Origin: CAYLZN01 sp964387935
Lineage (GTDB): Bacteria > Acidobacteriota > Vicinamibacteria > Vicinamibacterales > JAFNAJ01
NCBI GenBank assembly: GCA_964387935.1
Contig: CAYLZN010000002.1
Span: forward strand, 7,452 to 71,451
DNA: 64,000 bases
Direction: 5' to 3'
In this document: piece after piece, positions 8,458 through 17,467 of the stretch
Layout: every line of letters starts with the position of its first letter
Numbering within the stretch: the first letter of the stretch is position 1
Notes under the pieces: model-generated
The model's database searches: none
Told to the model about the DNA's origin: nothing
Seen by the model: only the letters and a program-made list of their open reading frames with translations
Position numbers and translations under genes: made by a program

Positions 8458-10338
8458 TTACGGGCACCCCGGGTGTCCCGGGACCCGCGCGATGAGGCAG
8501 TCGTGTCCCTCGATGTGGTCCGACGGGTAGGCGCCGAAATCGCTCTTCAGCGTCAGCGTGCGTACCTCCTCGTCGGCGATCGGCCCGAGCGCGGCGTTGA
8601 TGCGGGCCCGGTCGAAGCGCAGCACGAGATCCGTCACGCCGTCGAGGCTGGGAGACGAGCACGCGCAGCTCCCCGGCGTCTGGTCGCTCAGCACGGGCGC
8701 GCCGATGTCGCCGTACTTCCAGGAACGTGGTGCGACGCCCATCACCCGCACGGACGCTGCCTGGATGCGACGAACGTCGAGGTCAGGCCGACCCAGCACC
8801 GCGACGAGCAGATCGCCGCCCGTCTTGACGTTCCACTCGTTCGGGCAGCGCTGCGGCAGGATGTCGATGTCGACCGTCCGCGTCTCGTGGATCTCCGGGG
8901 CATCGTCCGACGGGCCGCGCCGGTACTGAAAGGAGATCTCCCGGAGCGTGGCGTCCTGCTGGAACACCCCCTTCGGAAAGGTGAGGCGCACGTAGCGCAC
9001 GGGCACGCCGTCGCCAGTGTCCGTGAAGGCGGCCGGCACGATGGCCGGTGCACCCGTCGGCGGCGAGAGGTTCGCGAGGTTCGGCACGATCGCGTCAGCG
9101 TACGTCTGGCCGTCCAGCGAGAACTCCACGCGTGTCATCGGCGGCACGAATCCCGGCGCCCACGTCAGGAAGATGCCCGCGATGGGCATCGGGTGGACGT
9201 CGAGCAGGTCGATGAGGACGTGCACGTCCTGCTGTGAGCCCTTGGGGAAGACCCACTTCACCCACTCGCCGTCTGGCATCCGTGAAAGACCTGGCGCTTC
9301 GGGCGACGAGACCGTCGGGCCGCCGCGCTCGCGGGCGAGTGTCGCGTAGGCCAGCAGCCGCGCCATGAACTCCTCGTGTTCCTGCTCCTCGCCGTCCCCG
9401 GGCTGGACGGGCGTGACGACAGGTGCTGCCGCATAAGGACCTGCATCGACGTAGTGGACGCGAGCCCGGTCGTACACCGGTCGTCGCGTGCGATTCAAGT
9501 CAATCCCGAACCCTTTGATCTTCTTGCTCGCGCCGATCGTGCCGCTGCCTTGCGGGGTGAGCGTCAGGATGTTGTCCCAGTAGCCGACGTCCTCGACCTG
9601 CTCACCGCTGTTGCCTTCGAGCAGGGACACGTCCACACGCACGACGCGCCCGCCGGGGCGGCGGTGAATCCACATCTCGTTCACCATCAGGCTGTGTTTT
9701 CCGCTGTTGGTCGTCGCCGTGGTGGAGACCCAGGTGTTGGTCGCGCTGTCGTAGTTGCGGATCGCGACGTAGGCGCCCGGCACTGGCAGGGTCACGCCGA
9801 GGGCCAGGGGGTTGTAGGAGAGATCCTCGGCGTCCAGCCATCGACCCCGCCCGTCGGCGAGGGCCTCCTCGGTCTCGTACCAGTCGGTGATGATCCCCTG
9901 GTCGTACAACTGCCAGCTGTGCCACCACGCGTTCCGGTACCCGCCAGCGTACGGAATGCCAGTCTGCCGGTGCCAGAAGGCAACCGTCTCCGTGCACCAC
10001 TCCTCGCGGGCGGGGTACACGCCGCCGAACGTGTACATGAACTCGATCGCGCTGGCGCAATCGACGCTCGTGCAGCCGAGCACCATCTGGTAATAGGGCT
10101 TGCCGCCATTGTCGATCGGCGGATTGCACGATTCCCTCGTTCCGACCGTCGGGATCGCGGTGTCCTGGATGATCGCGCTCACCGGATTCCATGCGCCGGT
10201 GTTGTCGAAGCACGCGCAGTCCGGACCGTCCGGCTGCATCCAGCAGTCGAACGCCCGGAGCGTGCCGCGGCTGAGGGCGAACCCGAGCAATAGGGCCAGG
10301 CCTGCACAGACGAGTGACCACCTGCGGAACGCGCCCAT
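8458..10338 (-). CDS. Secreted protein with papain/NlpC-like N-domain and discoidin-like domain
   Basis: 626 residues if started at ATG 10338, which has GGAAGG at the right distance and gives an N-terminal signal peptide (LVCAGLALLLGFALS, cleaved near 29). Residues 95-230 hold EEWCTETVAFWHRQTGIPY with Cys115 and a GKHSLMV with His215, which fits a CHAP/NlpC-P60-type papain fold; this is inference from motif spacing only. Residues 230 onward have repeated beta-rich sequence; 370-520 resembles a discoidin (F5/8) carbohydrate-binding fold (RVEFSLDGQTYADA, VRYVRLTFPKG). The last 120 residues look like a VAVLGRPDLDVRRI-type C-terminal domain seen in secreted proteins. Cys-rich N-terminus. I cannot name a function. 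Confidence 0.7.
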   Translation of the reverse strand: MGAFRRWSLVCAGLALLLGFALSRGTLRAFDCWMQPDGPDCACFDNTGAWNPVSAIIQDTAIPTVGTRESCNPPIDNGGKPYYQMVLGCTSVDCASAIEFMYTFGGVYPAREEWCTETVAFWHRQTGIPYAGGYRNAWWHSWQLYDQGIITDWYETEEALADGRGRWLDAEDLSYNPLALGVTLPVPGAYVAIRNYDSATNTWVSTTATTNSGKHSLMVNEMWIHRRPGGRVVRVDVSLLEGNSGEQVEDVGYWDNILTLTPQGSGTIGASKKIKGFGIDLNRTRRPVYDRARVHYVDAGPYAAAPVVTPVQPGDGEEQEHEEFMARLLAYATLARERGGPTVSSPEAPGLSRMPDGEWVKWVFPKGSQQDVHVLIDLLDVHPMPIAGIFLTWAPGFVPPMTRVEFSLDGQTYADAIVPNLANLSPPTGAPAIVPAAFTDTGDGVPVRYVRLTFPKGVFQQDATLREISFQYRRGPSDDAPEIHETRTVDIDILPQRCPNEWNVKTGGDLLVAVLGRPDLDVRRIQAASVRVMGVAPRSWKYGDIGAPVLSDQTPGSCACSSPSLDGVTDLVLRFDRARINAALGPIADEEVRTLTLKSDFGAYPSDHIEGHDCLIARVPGHPGCP

Positions 10339-10594
10339 ACGCACCTTCCTTGCAACGAATTCACGGACTGCACTGGCCGCGGAGGACGCGGTCAGGAGCG
10401 TCGATTCGAGCCCGGCGTGCCGCACTCGGGCGCGATCGACAGTTCGTTGAGAAGCCGGGGGCGGTCTGTCCGCCGGCCTGCGGACAGTTGACGAGATGAG
10501 AAGAACACCGGGGGCTGCGAGCGGTTCTCGGTTGACCCTAGCACCCGGAGGGGAGAGCGTCAAGCGTCAGTCCGAGGTGGCCGGCTGAGGCTGC

Positions 10595-10600
10595 TAAGAT
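10595..10600 (+). promoter_or_regulatory. -10-like TAAGAT before GH127 gene
   Basis: TAAGAT stands 8 bases before the ATG at 10609. The spacing again implies a leader of only a few bases. No ribosome site is present between them. Confidence 0.35.
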
Positions 10601-10608
10601 GGCCCGCC

Positions 10609-13600
10609 ATGAGGCCACCAGCCCCGGTGCTCAGCTGCGTTCGTCACGCCGTCATCGCGCACAGTGCCTTCAGTGTGATGGCGGTCGTCCTCCTCGCATC
10701 GGCCGTCGTCGGCCTTCGCGCACAAGGAGGCGACCAGTTTCTCGACGGGATTGGCGAAACGGCACTGATCGCACGCTACGTGTTCAATGGCAGCGCCGAG
10801 GATTCCTCGAGAAACCACCTTCACGCCACGCTTCGCGGCCAAGGGACGGTGTTCGTGGAGGACGCGCGCTTCGGCCGTGTGCTGGAGTTGACGGGCAGCG
10901 GCGGCCACGTGCAGTTGCCGGGGCAGACCCTCACCGGGGAGGACAGCCTCAGCGTCACCGGCTGGCTCTACCTGCCCACGGGTGCCTCCGGACCGTTCTT
11001 CGACTTCGGGCGGAGCGCCTCGAGCAGGATCGTCGCCACCGTGAGCGCCGCCGAGGGGTTCCGCGCCGGCTTCGCCGCGGGCGGGTCGCAAAGCGCAACA
11101 GCGCCGAAGGCGGTGCCCGTGAACCAGTGGGTCCACCTCGCGGTCGTGCTCGATCCCGCCGAACGTCGGCTGACGACGTATGTCGATGGGGTCGTGGCGG
11201 CCCAGGCGACCGACGTTGGTGTCAGCGCGCTGCGGGTGATCGGCCAGAACCAGGCAGGCGCGACGCGTCTCTTCGTGGGGCGCTCACAGGGTGACGGCGG
11301 CGAGACGCTCCACGGGAAGCTGCGCGACGTCCGCCTGTACCGCGTGGCGCTGACCGCCGCGCAGGTCGCGGCCATTCACAAGGCCGCGTCGACTCGCCAG
11401 GGTGGTACCGGCCGCGGCACGGATCCCGCACCCGCGATTTCGACGGCGGCGATTTCCGGGGAATCGCCGCTGGCGCGTCGGCTCGGACGCGTCCCTGACA
11501 TCCAGGTTGAAACGACCGTGGGGATCCTCCCGCGCCTGCCGCGCGAGATCCCGGCGGTGTATCGCGATCAGGCCACGGGTCCCAAGGTCCGCGTGATCTG
11601 GCCGGCCCCACGGGACAACAGCCAGGTGATGGCGCCGGGCACGTACACCGTGACAGGCAGGATTCCCGGGACCGCGTTCGAGCCGAGGGCGACGGTGACG
11701 GTGAGGCCAGTCGGCGCGGCGTCGCCGGCGCCGGCGCCAGCACGTTCGGTCGAGGCCTTCCCCCTCGGTCGCGTGGTGCTCGAACGGGACACGCGCGGCC
11801 GCGACACGCCGTTCATCAGGAATCGCGACACGTTCATCAAGGCACTGGCCGCGACGAATCCCGACAGCTTCCTCTACAACTTCCGCGATGCCTTCGGGCA
11901 GCCGCAACCACCGGGCGCGACGCCGCTCGGCGGCTGGGACAGCCAGACGACGAGACTGCGAGGACATGCGACCGGCCATTACCTGTCGGCGATCGCCCAG
12001 GCGTATGCGGGCGCGACGTACGACGAGTCGGTGCGAGCCGGCTTCCTGCAGAGGATGAACTACCTGATCGACACGCTGTTCGATCTCGCGCAGAAGTCGG
12101 GGCGTCCAGCGACGTCTGGGGGCCCGTTCAACGCCGATCCGACGCAGGTGCCGCCAGGCCCAGGCCGCGCCGGCTACGATTCGAACCTGCGGGCCGGCGC
12201 GATCCGCACCGACTCGTGGAACTGGGGCAGAGGGTTCATCAGCGCCTATCCGCCCGACCAGTTCATCATGCTGGAGCAGGGCGCCACCTACGGCACGCAG
12301 GACAGCCAGATCTGGGCCCCCTACTACACGCTGCACAAGATCCTCGCGGGCCTGCTCGACTGCTACGAGGTGGGCGGCAACCGCAAGGCCCTGGAGATCG
12401 CCCAGCGCATGGGCGCGTGGGTGTACGCGCGGCTGCACGCGCTGCCGGCCGATCTGCGCAGCGCCATGTGGAGCCGCTACATCGCCGGCGAGTACGGCGG
12501 CATGAACGAGGTGATGGCGCGGCTGTATCGCCTCACGAACGACCGGCAGTTCCTGGAGTGCGCGAGGCTCTTCGACAACGTGAACTTCTTCTTCGGCAAC
12601 GCCGACCGCGCGCACGGCCTGGCGGCCAACGTCGACACGATCCGCGGCCGGCACGCCAACCAGCACATCCCGCAGATCACCGGCGCGCTCGAGACCTTCC
12701 GCAGCACCGGGGAGCCACCCTACTATCGGGTCGCCGACAACTTCTGGAACCTCACGACCAGCGGCTACATGTACGCCATCGGCGGCGTGGCCGGTGCGCG
12801 CACGCCGAACAACGCGGAGTGCTTCACCGCGGAACCCGACTCACTCTGGGCGCACGGCTTCGCCAGCGGCGGGCAGAACGAGACCTGCGCCACCTACAAC
12901 CTGCTGAAGCTCGATCGCCAGTTGTTCATGTTCGACCAGGACGGGAAGTACATGGACCACTACGAACGCGGGCTCTACAACCACATCCTGGCGTCGGTCG
13001 CCGAGCACGACGCGGGCAACACGTATCACGTGCCGCTCACCCCCGGCGCGCAGAAGCGGTTCGGCAACGCCGACATGCAGGGGTTCACGTGCTGCAACGG
13101 TACGGCGCTCGAGAGCCACACGAAGCTGCAGGACTCGATCTACTTCAGGAGCACCGACGATCGGACGCTGTACGTCAACCTCTTCGTCCCTTCCACGCTC
13201 GACTGGCGCGAGCGCGGGATCGTGGTCACGCAGCGCACGGACTTTCCCTACTCGGACGCCACGCAGCTCACGATCGAGGGCGAGGGCGCGTTCGACCTGC
13301 GGATCCGCGTGCCGCGCTGGGCCACGAAGGGCGTCTTCGTCCGGATCAACGGCCGGGACCAGGCCGCGAACGCCGAACCAGGCACGTACCTGACGCTGCG
13401 CAGAACCTGGCGCACCAACGACACGATCGACGTGCGGATGCCGTTCTCCTTCACCCTGGAGCCGGTGATGGATCAGCCCAACGTCGCCAGCCTCTTCTAC
13501 GGTCCCGTGCTGCTGGCCGCCGAGGAGTCGGCGCCCAGGAGCGACTGGCGTCCCATCGCGCTCGACGCAACCGACCTCGCGAGGTCGGTGACAGGCGATC

Positions 13601-13698
13601 CCGCCACGTTGCGCTTCGTCATCGACGGCATCCCGTTCAAGCCGTTCTTCGAGACCTTCGGGCGATACTCCGTCTACCAGCACGTGATGCTGAAGTAG
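10609..13698 (+). CDS. Secreted LamG-Ig-GH127 beta-L-arabinofuranosidase
   Basis: 1029 residues. A long signal peptide ends around residue 38. Residues 50-245 form a LamG/concanavalin-like domain (IARYVFNGSAEDSS, WVHLAVVLD, FVGRSQGDGGETLHGKLRDVRLYRVAL). A bacterial Ig-like domain follows (about 275-370). From 385 to the end is GH127 (DUF1680), which removes beta-L-arabinofuranose from plant arabinans and glycoproteins. The Zn-thiolate active site known for this family is visible: Glu758 and Cys760 in NETCATYN, and Cys828-Cys829 in FTCCNGT, the second of the pair being the nucleophile in characterised members. The protein acts outside the cell. The gene stands alone, divergent from the gene at 8458. 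Confidence 0.9.
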   Translation: MRPPAPVLSCVRHAVIAHSAFSVMAVVLLASAVVGLRAQGGDQFLDGIGETALIARYVFNGSAEDSSRNHLHATLRGQGTVFVEDARFGRVLELTGSGGHVQLPGQTLTGEDSLSVTGWLYLPTGASGPFFDFGRSASSRIVATVSAAEGFRAGFAAGGSQSATAPKAVPVNQWVHLAVVLDPAERRLTTYVDGVVAAQATDVGVSALRVIGQNQAGATRLFVGRSQGDGGETLHGKLRDVRLYRVALTAAQVAAIHKAASTRQGGTGRGTDPAPAISTAAISGESPLARRLGRVPDIQVETTVGILPRLPREIPAVYRDQATGPKVRVIWPAPRDNSQVMAPGTYTVTGRIPGTAFEPRATVTVRPVGAASPAPAPARSVEAFPLGRVVLERDTRGRDTPFIRNRDTFIKALAATNPDSFLYNFRDAFGQPQPPGATPLGGWDSQTTRLRGHATGHYLSAIAQAYAGATYDESVRAGFLQRMNYLIDTLFDLAQKSGRPATSGGPFNADPTQVPPGPGRAGYDSNLRAGAIRTDSWNWGRGFISAYPPDQFIMLEQGATYGTQDSQIWAPYYTLHKILAGLLDCYEVGGNRKALEIAQRMGAWVYARLHALPADLRSAMWSRYIAGEYGGMNEVMARLYRLTNDRQFLECARLFDNVNFFFGNADRAHGLAANVDTIRGRHANQHIPQITGALETFRSTGEPPYYRVADNFWNLTTSGYMYAIGGVAGARTPNNAECFTAEPDSLWAHGFASGGQNETCATYNLLKLDRQLFMFDQDGKYMDHYERGLYNHILASVAEHDAGNTYHVPLTPGAQKRFGNADMQGFTCCNGTALESHTKLQDSIYFRSTDDRTLYVNLFVPSTLDWRERGIVVTQRTDFPYSDATQLTIEGEGAFDLRIRVPRWATKGVFVRINGRDQAANAEPGTYLTLRRTWRTNDTIDVRMPFSFTLEPVMDQPNVASLFYGPVLLAAEESAPRSDWRPIALDATDLARSVTGDPATLRFVIDGIPFKPFFETFGRYSVYQHVMLK

Positions 13699-13824
13699 GG
13701 CGAAGTCCCGCGTCAGGCTCATTCAGCGCGAACGGGTCCTTCCTCGGGCGGCAGCGCTTGGTCGGCCTGACCTTGCTGCCAGCACAGTTGTCTCGAGCAT
13801 AGCCCCCCGATTCTCAGCTCGGCA

Positions 13825-13871
13825 CACGCGCATGCCAGGCTGCAGGGACATCGGGGAGTCGCCGGATTATA
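13825..13871 (-). pseudogene. Solo relic of a kinase promoter and first codons
   Basis: On the minus strand GCGTATAAT (box 13871-13866) is followed after 14 bases by an ATG at 13851 that reads MSLQPGMRV before homology is lost. PD40 kinases here begin MSLVSGSIL or MPAPGTRLG after a CCGTATAAT box and 13 bases. The rest of this 188-bp gap (13699-13886) holds no gene. Confidence 0.4.
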
Positions 13872-13886
13872 CGCGCACCGGAGAAG

Positions 13887-14300
13887 TCACCGCGGGTGCT
13901 TGGGCGGCCGGCAGAGGACGACGCGGACGCCGCGCACGCGTCTGAGTGCCTTGTCGGCGGTGACGAGAGAGCATTCGTGCACGACGGCGGTGGCGGCGAT
14001 GAATCGATCGGCCGGGTCTCTGGTCGGCAAGGACAGGCGGCGGCTCTCGAGGGCGATCGCCGAGGTCAGGGGCGCCTCGCGCAGGCCGAGGCCTGCGGCC
14101 GCTGCGTCGATCCAGCGCTCGGGATCGGGCCGCAGCTCGAGGCGGCCCTGTTCCGCCAGCATGGCCAGCTCCCACGCGCTCACCGCGGACATCCAGAGTT
14201 CGTGGCGGGTGTCGCTCAAGAGTGCGGCCACCCGAGGCTCCAACGCCTCGACCCCGGACGCCGCCCACACGATGATGTGGGTGTCGAGCAGCAGGCGCAT
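13887..14300 (-). CDS. VapC-type PIN-domain toxin
   Basis: 137 residues starting at ATG 14300 (MRLLLDTHIIVW). The PIN acidic residues are present: Asp6, Glu44 in SAWELAML, Asp95/Asp98 in TRDPADRF, and Asp116 in LVTADKAL. It is the VapC subfamily paired with Phd-type antitoxins and would act as a Mg-dependent RNase on a specific RNA target. The start lies 2 bases after the antitoxin stop, so the pair is one transcript. The gene appears complete. Confidence 0.9.
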   Translation of the reverse strand: MRLLLDTHIIVWAASGVEALEPRVAALLSDTRHELWMSAVSAWELAMLAEQGRLELRPDPERWIDAAAAGLGLREAPLTSAIALESRRLSLPTRDPADRFIAATAVVHECSLVTADKALRRVRGVRVVLCRPPKHPR

Positions 14301-14302
14301 CG

Positions 14303-14542
14303 CTACGCGAGCGCGTCCCAATCGCGGACGTCGGCCACGGGCGCGATGAGATCCCCCGAGATCGTGGTGGCGTCCTTCAGAAAGCCCAGCGCACGCTTCT
14401 CACGTGCCGCAGGGGCAGCGGGCACCACATCGGCAACGGGCCGGCCGTAGCGCGTGACACGCACGGGCCGACCGGTGCGGCGCACACGGTCCATCACCGA
14501 CAGGCACTGCGCCTTGAACTTCGAGATGGGCATGGCGTCCAT
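14303..14542 (-). CDS. Phd/YefM-type antitoxin
   Basis: 79 residues from ATG 14542, or 76 from ATG 14533 (MPISKFKAQ). It has the Phd pattern: short strand, FKAQCLSVMDRVRRTGRPVRVTRYGRPVADVVP, then a tail that would wrap the toxin. It neutralises the VapC encoded 2 bases downstream and should repress the operon at the direct repeats at 14558-14578. If the -10 box TAGTCT is used, transcription begins almost at ATG 14542. Confidence 0.85.
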   Translation of the reverse strand: MDAMPISKFKAQCLSVMDRVRRTGRPVRVTRYGRPVADVVPAAPAAREKRALGFLKDATTISGDLIAPVADVRDWDALA

Positions 14543-14557
14543 GGCCAGAAGACTAAC

Positions 14558-14578
14558 ATGGTCAATAATAATGGTCAA
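14558..14578 (-). promoter_or_regulatory. Promoter/operator of the Phd-VapC pair
   Basis: On the minus strand TTGACC (14578-14573) is followed by 17 bases and TAGTCT. The same stretch holds a direct repeat ATTGACCAT spaced 13 bp, a likely Phd operator. The region overlaps the last codons and stop of the upstream kinase gene. Confidence 0.45.
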
Positions 14579-17255
14579 CATTCAGGACGGACGGAGCGAA
14601 GGAGGAGCCGCCCATGATGACGGTGAGCCCGCGTGGCAGCGGGTCCGGCACGACCAGGTTGAACAGGAACCGCTGCCCGTCCGCGGAGACGTCGTAGTTG
14701 CGACGATGGCCCGTCGCGAACAGCTCGCCAGGCACGGTGAAGAGCCGGCGGGTCGCAGCGGTCGCCACCCCGACGGCGCCGGATCCGAAGGTCAGATCCG
14801 TCTCGAAGAGGCCGCCATCGGACCCGCGGAAGAACACGGCGCGACCATCCGGTCTCCAGAGGGGTTTCCCCCCTCCGCTGGTGGAGACTCTCACCTTGGC
14901 GCCGGGCACGGGAAAGGACTGGACGTACACCTCGCGGGTTCCACTCTCGGTGGATTCGTAGGCCACCCACCGGCCGTCCGGGGAGATCCGGGGTTCCACT
15001 TCCTCGAATTGCGTCCTGAGATAGCTGGACTTCGCCGGAGGAGACGCGTCCAGGTCGACGAGGCCCAGGTCGAAACCCTCTCCGCTCTCCGTGAAGAGCA
15101 CGTAGCGACCGGTGGGCGACCAACTGGACGGCCACTTGATGCCGGCCCCGACGGGGATCTCCCGTGCCTGGCCACCGCCGATCGGATGGATGTCCCAGAC
15201 GTCCGTGAAGCCGGTCGCGAGGAGGCGCCGCGAGTCCGCTGACCACAATGGCGTGCCCGTCCAGTTCGTGCTGTCGGTGAATCGCGATCGGGTGCCCGTC
15301 CGCCCGTCGACCAGCCAGACGGAGACCACGCCCCCGCCCGGCTCGTGCATCTCGACGGCCACACGCTCTCCGTCGGGAGACAGGGCCAGTCCCAGGTGCT
15401 CGCCGGGTTCGCCGAGCGTCGAGAGGACGCGCCCGGTGCGATCGACCCACGTCAGTTGCGTGGACGGAGTCGCGCTTCTGTCCGCGTAGACCACGAGACC
15501 GGTGGGCGCCACGCTGAAGGAGAAGCCCGTGGGCGTGTCGCCGCTCCAGCCAATCCGATCCGCGATCTTCACCGCCTCGCCGCCCAGGGCCAGCGTGTTC
15601 GGAGTGAACGGCTGGGCGTAGAGATTGCCATCCCGCACGAAGTACAGGTGCCCGCGCGCGTACGCCGCCTTGGACGGGATGGGCAGGATCTCCTTCACCT
15701 CTGGCGACTCGAGGTCGCCCACCGCGATCGTGCTGCCACGGCTGAACAGATAGCGTCGGCCGTCGGGCAGGAACCAGGGATCGGAGCGACGCTCAGTGAT
15801 CGGTCCCGCCGCTTCTCCCCGAAGGACGAGCGGGCGCGCCGGTACGCCGGCCGCGGTGGTCCTGTGGATCGGCAGGAAGGACGCGGGTGTGAAGAGGATG
15901 TCGCCGCGCTGGTTCCAGGTGGCGCCTCGACCGCTCGCGGCGTCCGCGAGGACTTCGGGGACCCCGCCATCGACCGGCACTTTCCTGAGCTTCCCGGCGG
16001 CGAAGAACCCAATCCACTTGCCGTCGGGAGACCAGAACGGCAGCCGGGCCGCCTCCGTATCTGCCAGCGGGCGCGCCTCGGTCGAGTCCAGGGCGCGCAC
16101 CCACAACTGGGGAGTGCCCGACGCACCAGGCGCGACGAAGGCGATCACGCGGCCGTCGGGTGAGACGGCAGGATCGACGGCTCCGCGGAAACCGGAAGGC
16201 GGAGGAAGGATCGAAAGTCGGACCTCGGGGCCCGACGCGGCCGGGGTCTTGATCAACGCGCGACCAACCAGCGCGCCCAGCACGATACCGCCGACAGCGG
16301 CCGCGGCCACCGTCGCCCACACCCACCGTCGCGCCCCTGGCGCGGCCGTAGGTGGTCTCGTCCTCTCCTCGCCACGCGGCCGGTCACTGCGCGCGTCTGT
16401 GAGCGACAGTCGCGCTTCACCGATGTCACGGAGCCGCGCCTTGGGGTCGCGCGCGAGGCAGCGTTCGAGGAGGGCGACGACGTGCGACGGGGTCGACGGC
16501 GGGAGTGCCTTCAGACTGACCTCGTTCTTGAGGACACCCGCGAGGATGTCGCTCACGGTCTCGCCCGTGAACAGGCGCGCTCCGGACAGCATTTCGAAGA
16601 GCACGACACCGAACGCCCAGATGTCGGCACGCTTGTCCACGGCCTTCCCGCGGGCCTGCTCGGGACTCATGTAGGCTGCGGTGCCGAGAATCAGGCCCGC
16701 TTCGGTCGCGTGGCGCGACATCGTGGGCGAGTGCGAGGGGTCGGACGTCGTGTTGTTCTCGCCGTCGATCGCCTTCGCGAGACCGAAGTCGAGGACCTTC
16801 ACCTTGCCGTCGGGCGTGAGCTTGACGTTGGCCGGCTTGAGGTCGCGGTGAATGATGCCCTTCTCGTGGGCCTCCTCGAGTCCCTCCGCAATCTGTCTGG
16901 CGATCGTGATCGCCTCGTCGACCGGGATGGCCCCTCCCGTCAGTCGCTCGGCCAGGTCCTCGCCGTCGACCATCTCCATGGCCAGGAAGTGCGCAGGTGA
17001 GCCGTCCGGCAGTGCGGCGCGCTCGAAGCCGTACACGTGCGCGATGTTGGGATGGTTCAGTGCGGCCAGCGTCCGGGCCTCGCGCTCGAAGCGCACCAGG
17101 CGCGCCGGGTCCTGCGCGAACTCGGCCGGGAGCACCTTGATGGCGACCTCGCGTCCGAGCTTCGTATCGCGCGCGCGGAACACCTCGCCCATGCCGCCTT
17201 CGCCGAGGCGGGACAGGATCTCGTAGACGCCGAGGCGTGTACCAGGAGCTGGCAT
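14562..17255 (-). CDS. Ser/Thr protein kinase with PD40 beta-propeller
   Basis: 897 residues from ATG 17255 (MPAPGTRLGVYEIL). Catalytic elements are intact: GEGGMGEVF, VAIK, HRDLKPAN, DFGLAK, SPEQARGKAVDKRADIWAFG. A TM segment (WATVAAAAVGGIVLGALVG) follows the kinase domain, then PD40 repeats (SPDGRVIAFVAPG, SPDGKWIGFFA, SPDGERVAVEM, SPDGRWVAYES). The domain plan equals the kinase at 3534. The C-terminus is odd: after PRGLTV, relatives have VVNWT and end, but here the frame runs into GGSSFAPS and closes in the promoter of the following TA pair, suggesting a small deletion at the junction. The gene has its own CCCGTATAAT box 13 bases before the start. Confidence 0.92.
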   Translation of the reverse strand: MPAPGTRLGVYEILSRLGEGGMGEVFRARDTKLGREVAIKVLPAEFAQDPARLVRFEREARTLAALNHPNIAHVYGFERAALPDGSPAHFLAMEMVDGEDLAERLTGGAIPVDEAITIARQIAEGLEEAHEKGIIHRDLKPANVKLTPDGKVKVLDFGLAKAIDGENNTTSDPSHSPTMSRHATEAGLILGTAAYMSPEQARGKAVDKRADIWAFGVVLFEMLSGARLFTGETVSDILAGVLKNEVSLKALPPSTPSHVVALLERCLARDPKARLRDIGEARLSLTDARSDRPRGEERTRPPTAAPGARRWVWATVAAAAVGGIVLGALVGRALIKTPAASGPEVRLSILPPPSGFRGAVDPAVSPDGRVIAFVAPGASGTPQLWVRALDSTEARPLADTEAARLPFWSPDGKWIGFFAAGKLRKVPVDGGVPEVLADAASGRGATWNQRGDILFTPASFLPIHRTTAAGVPARPLVLRGEAAGPITERRSDPWFLPDGRRYLFSRGSTIAVGDLESPEVKEILPIPSKAAYARGHLYFVRDGNLYAQPFTPNTLALGGEAVKIADRIGWSGDTPTGFSFSVAPTGLVVYADRSATPSTQLTWVDRTGRVLSTLGEPGEHLGLALSPDGERVAVEMHEPGGGVVSVWLVDGRTGTRSRFTDSTNWTGTPLWSADSRRLLATGFTDVWDIHPIGGGQAREIPVGAGIKWPSSWSPTGRYVLFTESGEGFDLGLVDLDASPPAKSSYLRTQFEEVEPRISPDGRWVAYESTESGTREVYVQSFPVPGAKVRVSTSGGGKPLWRPDGRAVFFRGSDGGLFETDLTFGSGAVGVATAATRRLFTVPGELFATGHRRNYDVSADGQRFLFNLVVPDPLPRGLTVIMGGSSFAPSVLNVDHYY

Positions 17256-17268
17256 GAAGGTGTCCGAG

Positions 17269-17274
17269 ATTATA
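17269..17274 (-). promoter_or_regulatory. -10 box TATAAT, 13 nt before the kinase start
   Basis: Minus-strand CCCGTATAAT with 13 bases to ATG 17255, the same box and spacing as at 415-420 before the decayed kinase. The leader sequences between box and ATG differ, so the shared part is the box and its distance. Confidence 0.55.
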
Positions 17275-17298
17275 CGGGCAGCCGGCTGCGAGGCCAGG

Positions 17299-17460
17299 TC
17301 ACCGCAGGTCGCGGGCCCTGACCACGTAGACGCCGTCACCTTCAGGTGTCCATTCCCACACGGCGAGTCGCTCACCGGGCGCGCCCACCAGGAGATCGCG
17401 TCGGCCACCTCGCGTTCCAGGCGCGGATCCCAGGCGCGACGACTCGGCTGACTGGTGCAA
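17299..17460 (-). other. Unrecognised C-terminal coding remnant
   Basis: A minus-strand frame ending at 17299 reads LLVGAPGERLAVWEWTPEGDG then VYVVRARDLR before its stop. The strand-turn-strand look recalls the end of small BrnT-like or DUF4258-like toxins, but the match is too short to call. Upstream the frame runs into the HigA gene, so if real this is only an end fragment. Confidence 0.2.
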
Positions 17461-17467
17461 CCGTCTG

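Noticed and set aside
12216..13802. A 528-codon plus-strand frame inside GH127
   Set aside because: Out-of-frame shadow of the GH127 coding sequence, Arg/His-rich with no fold.
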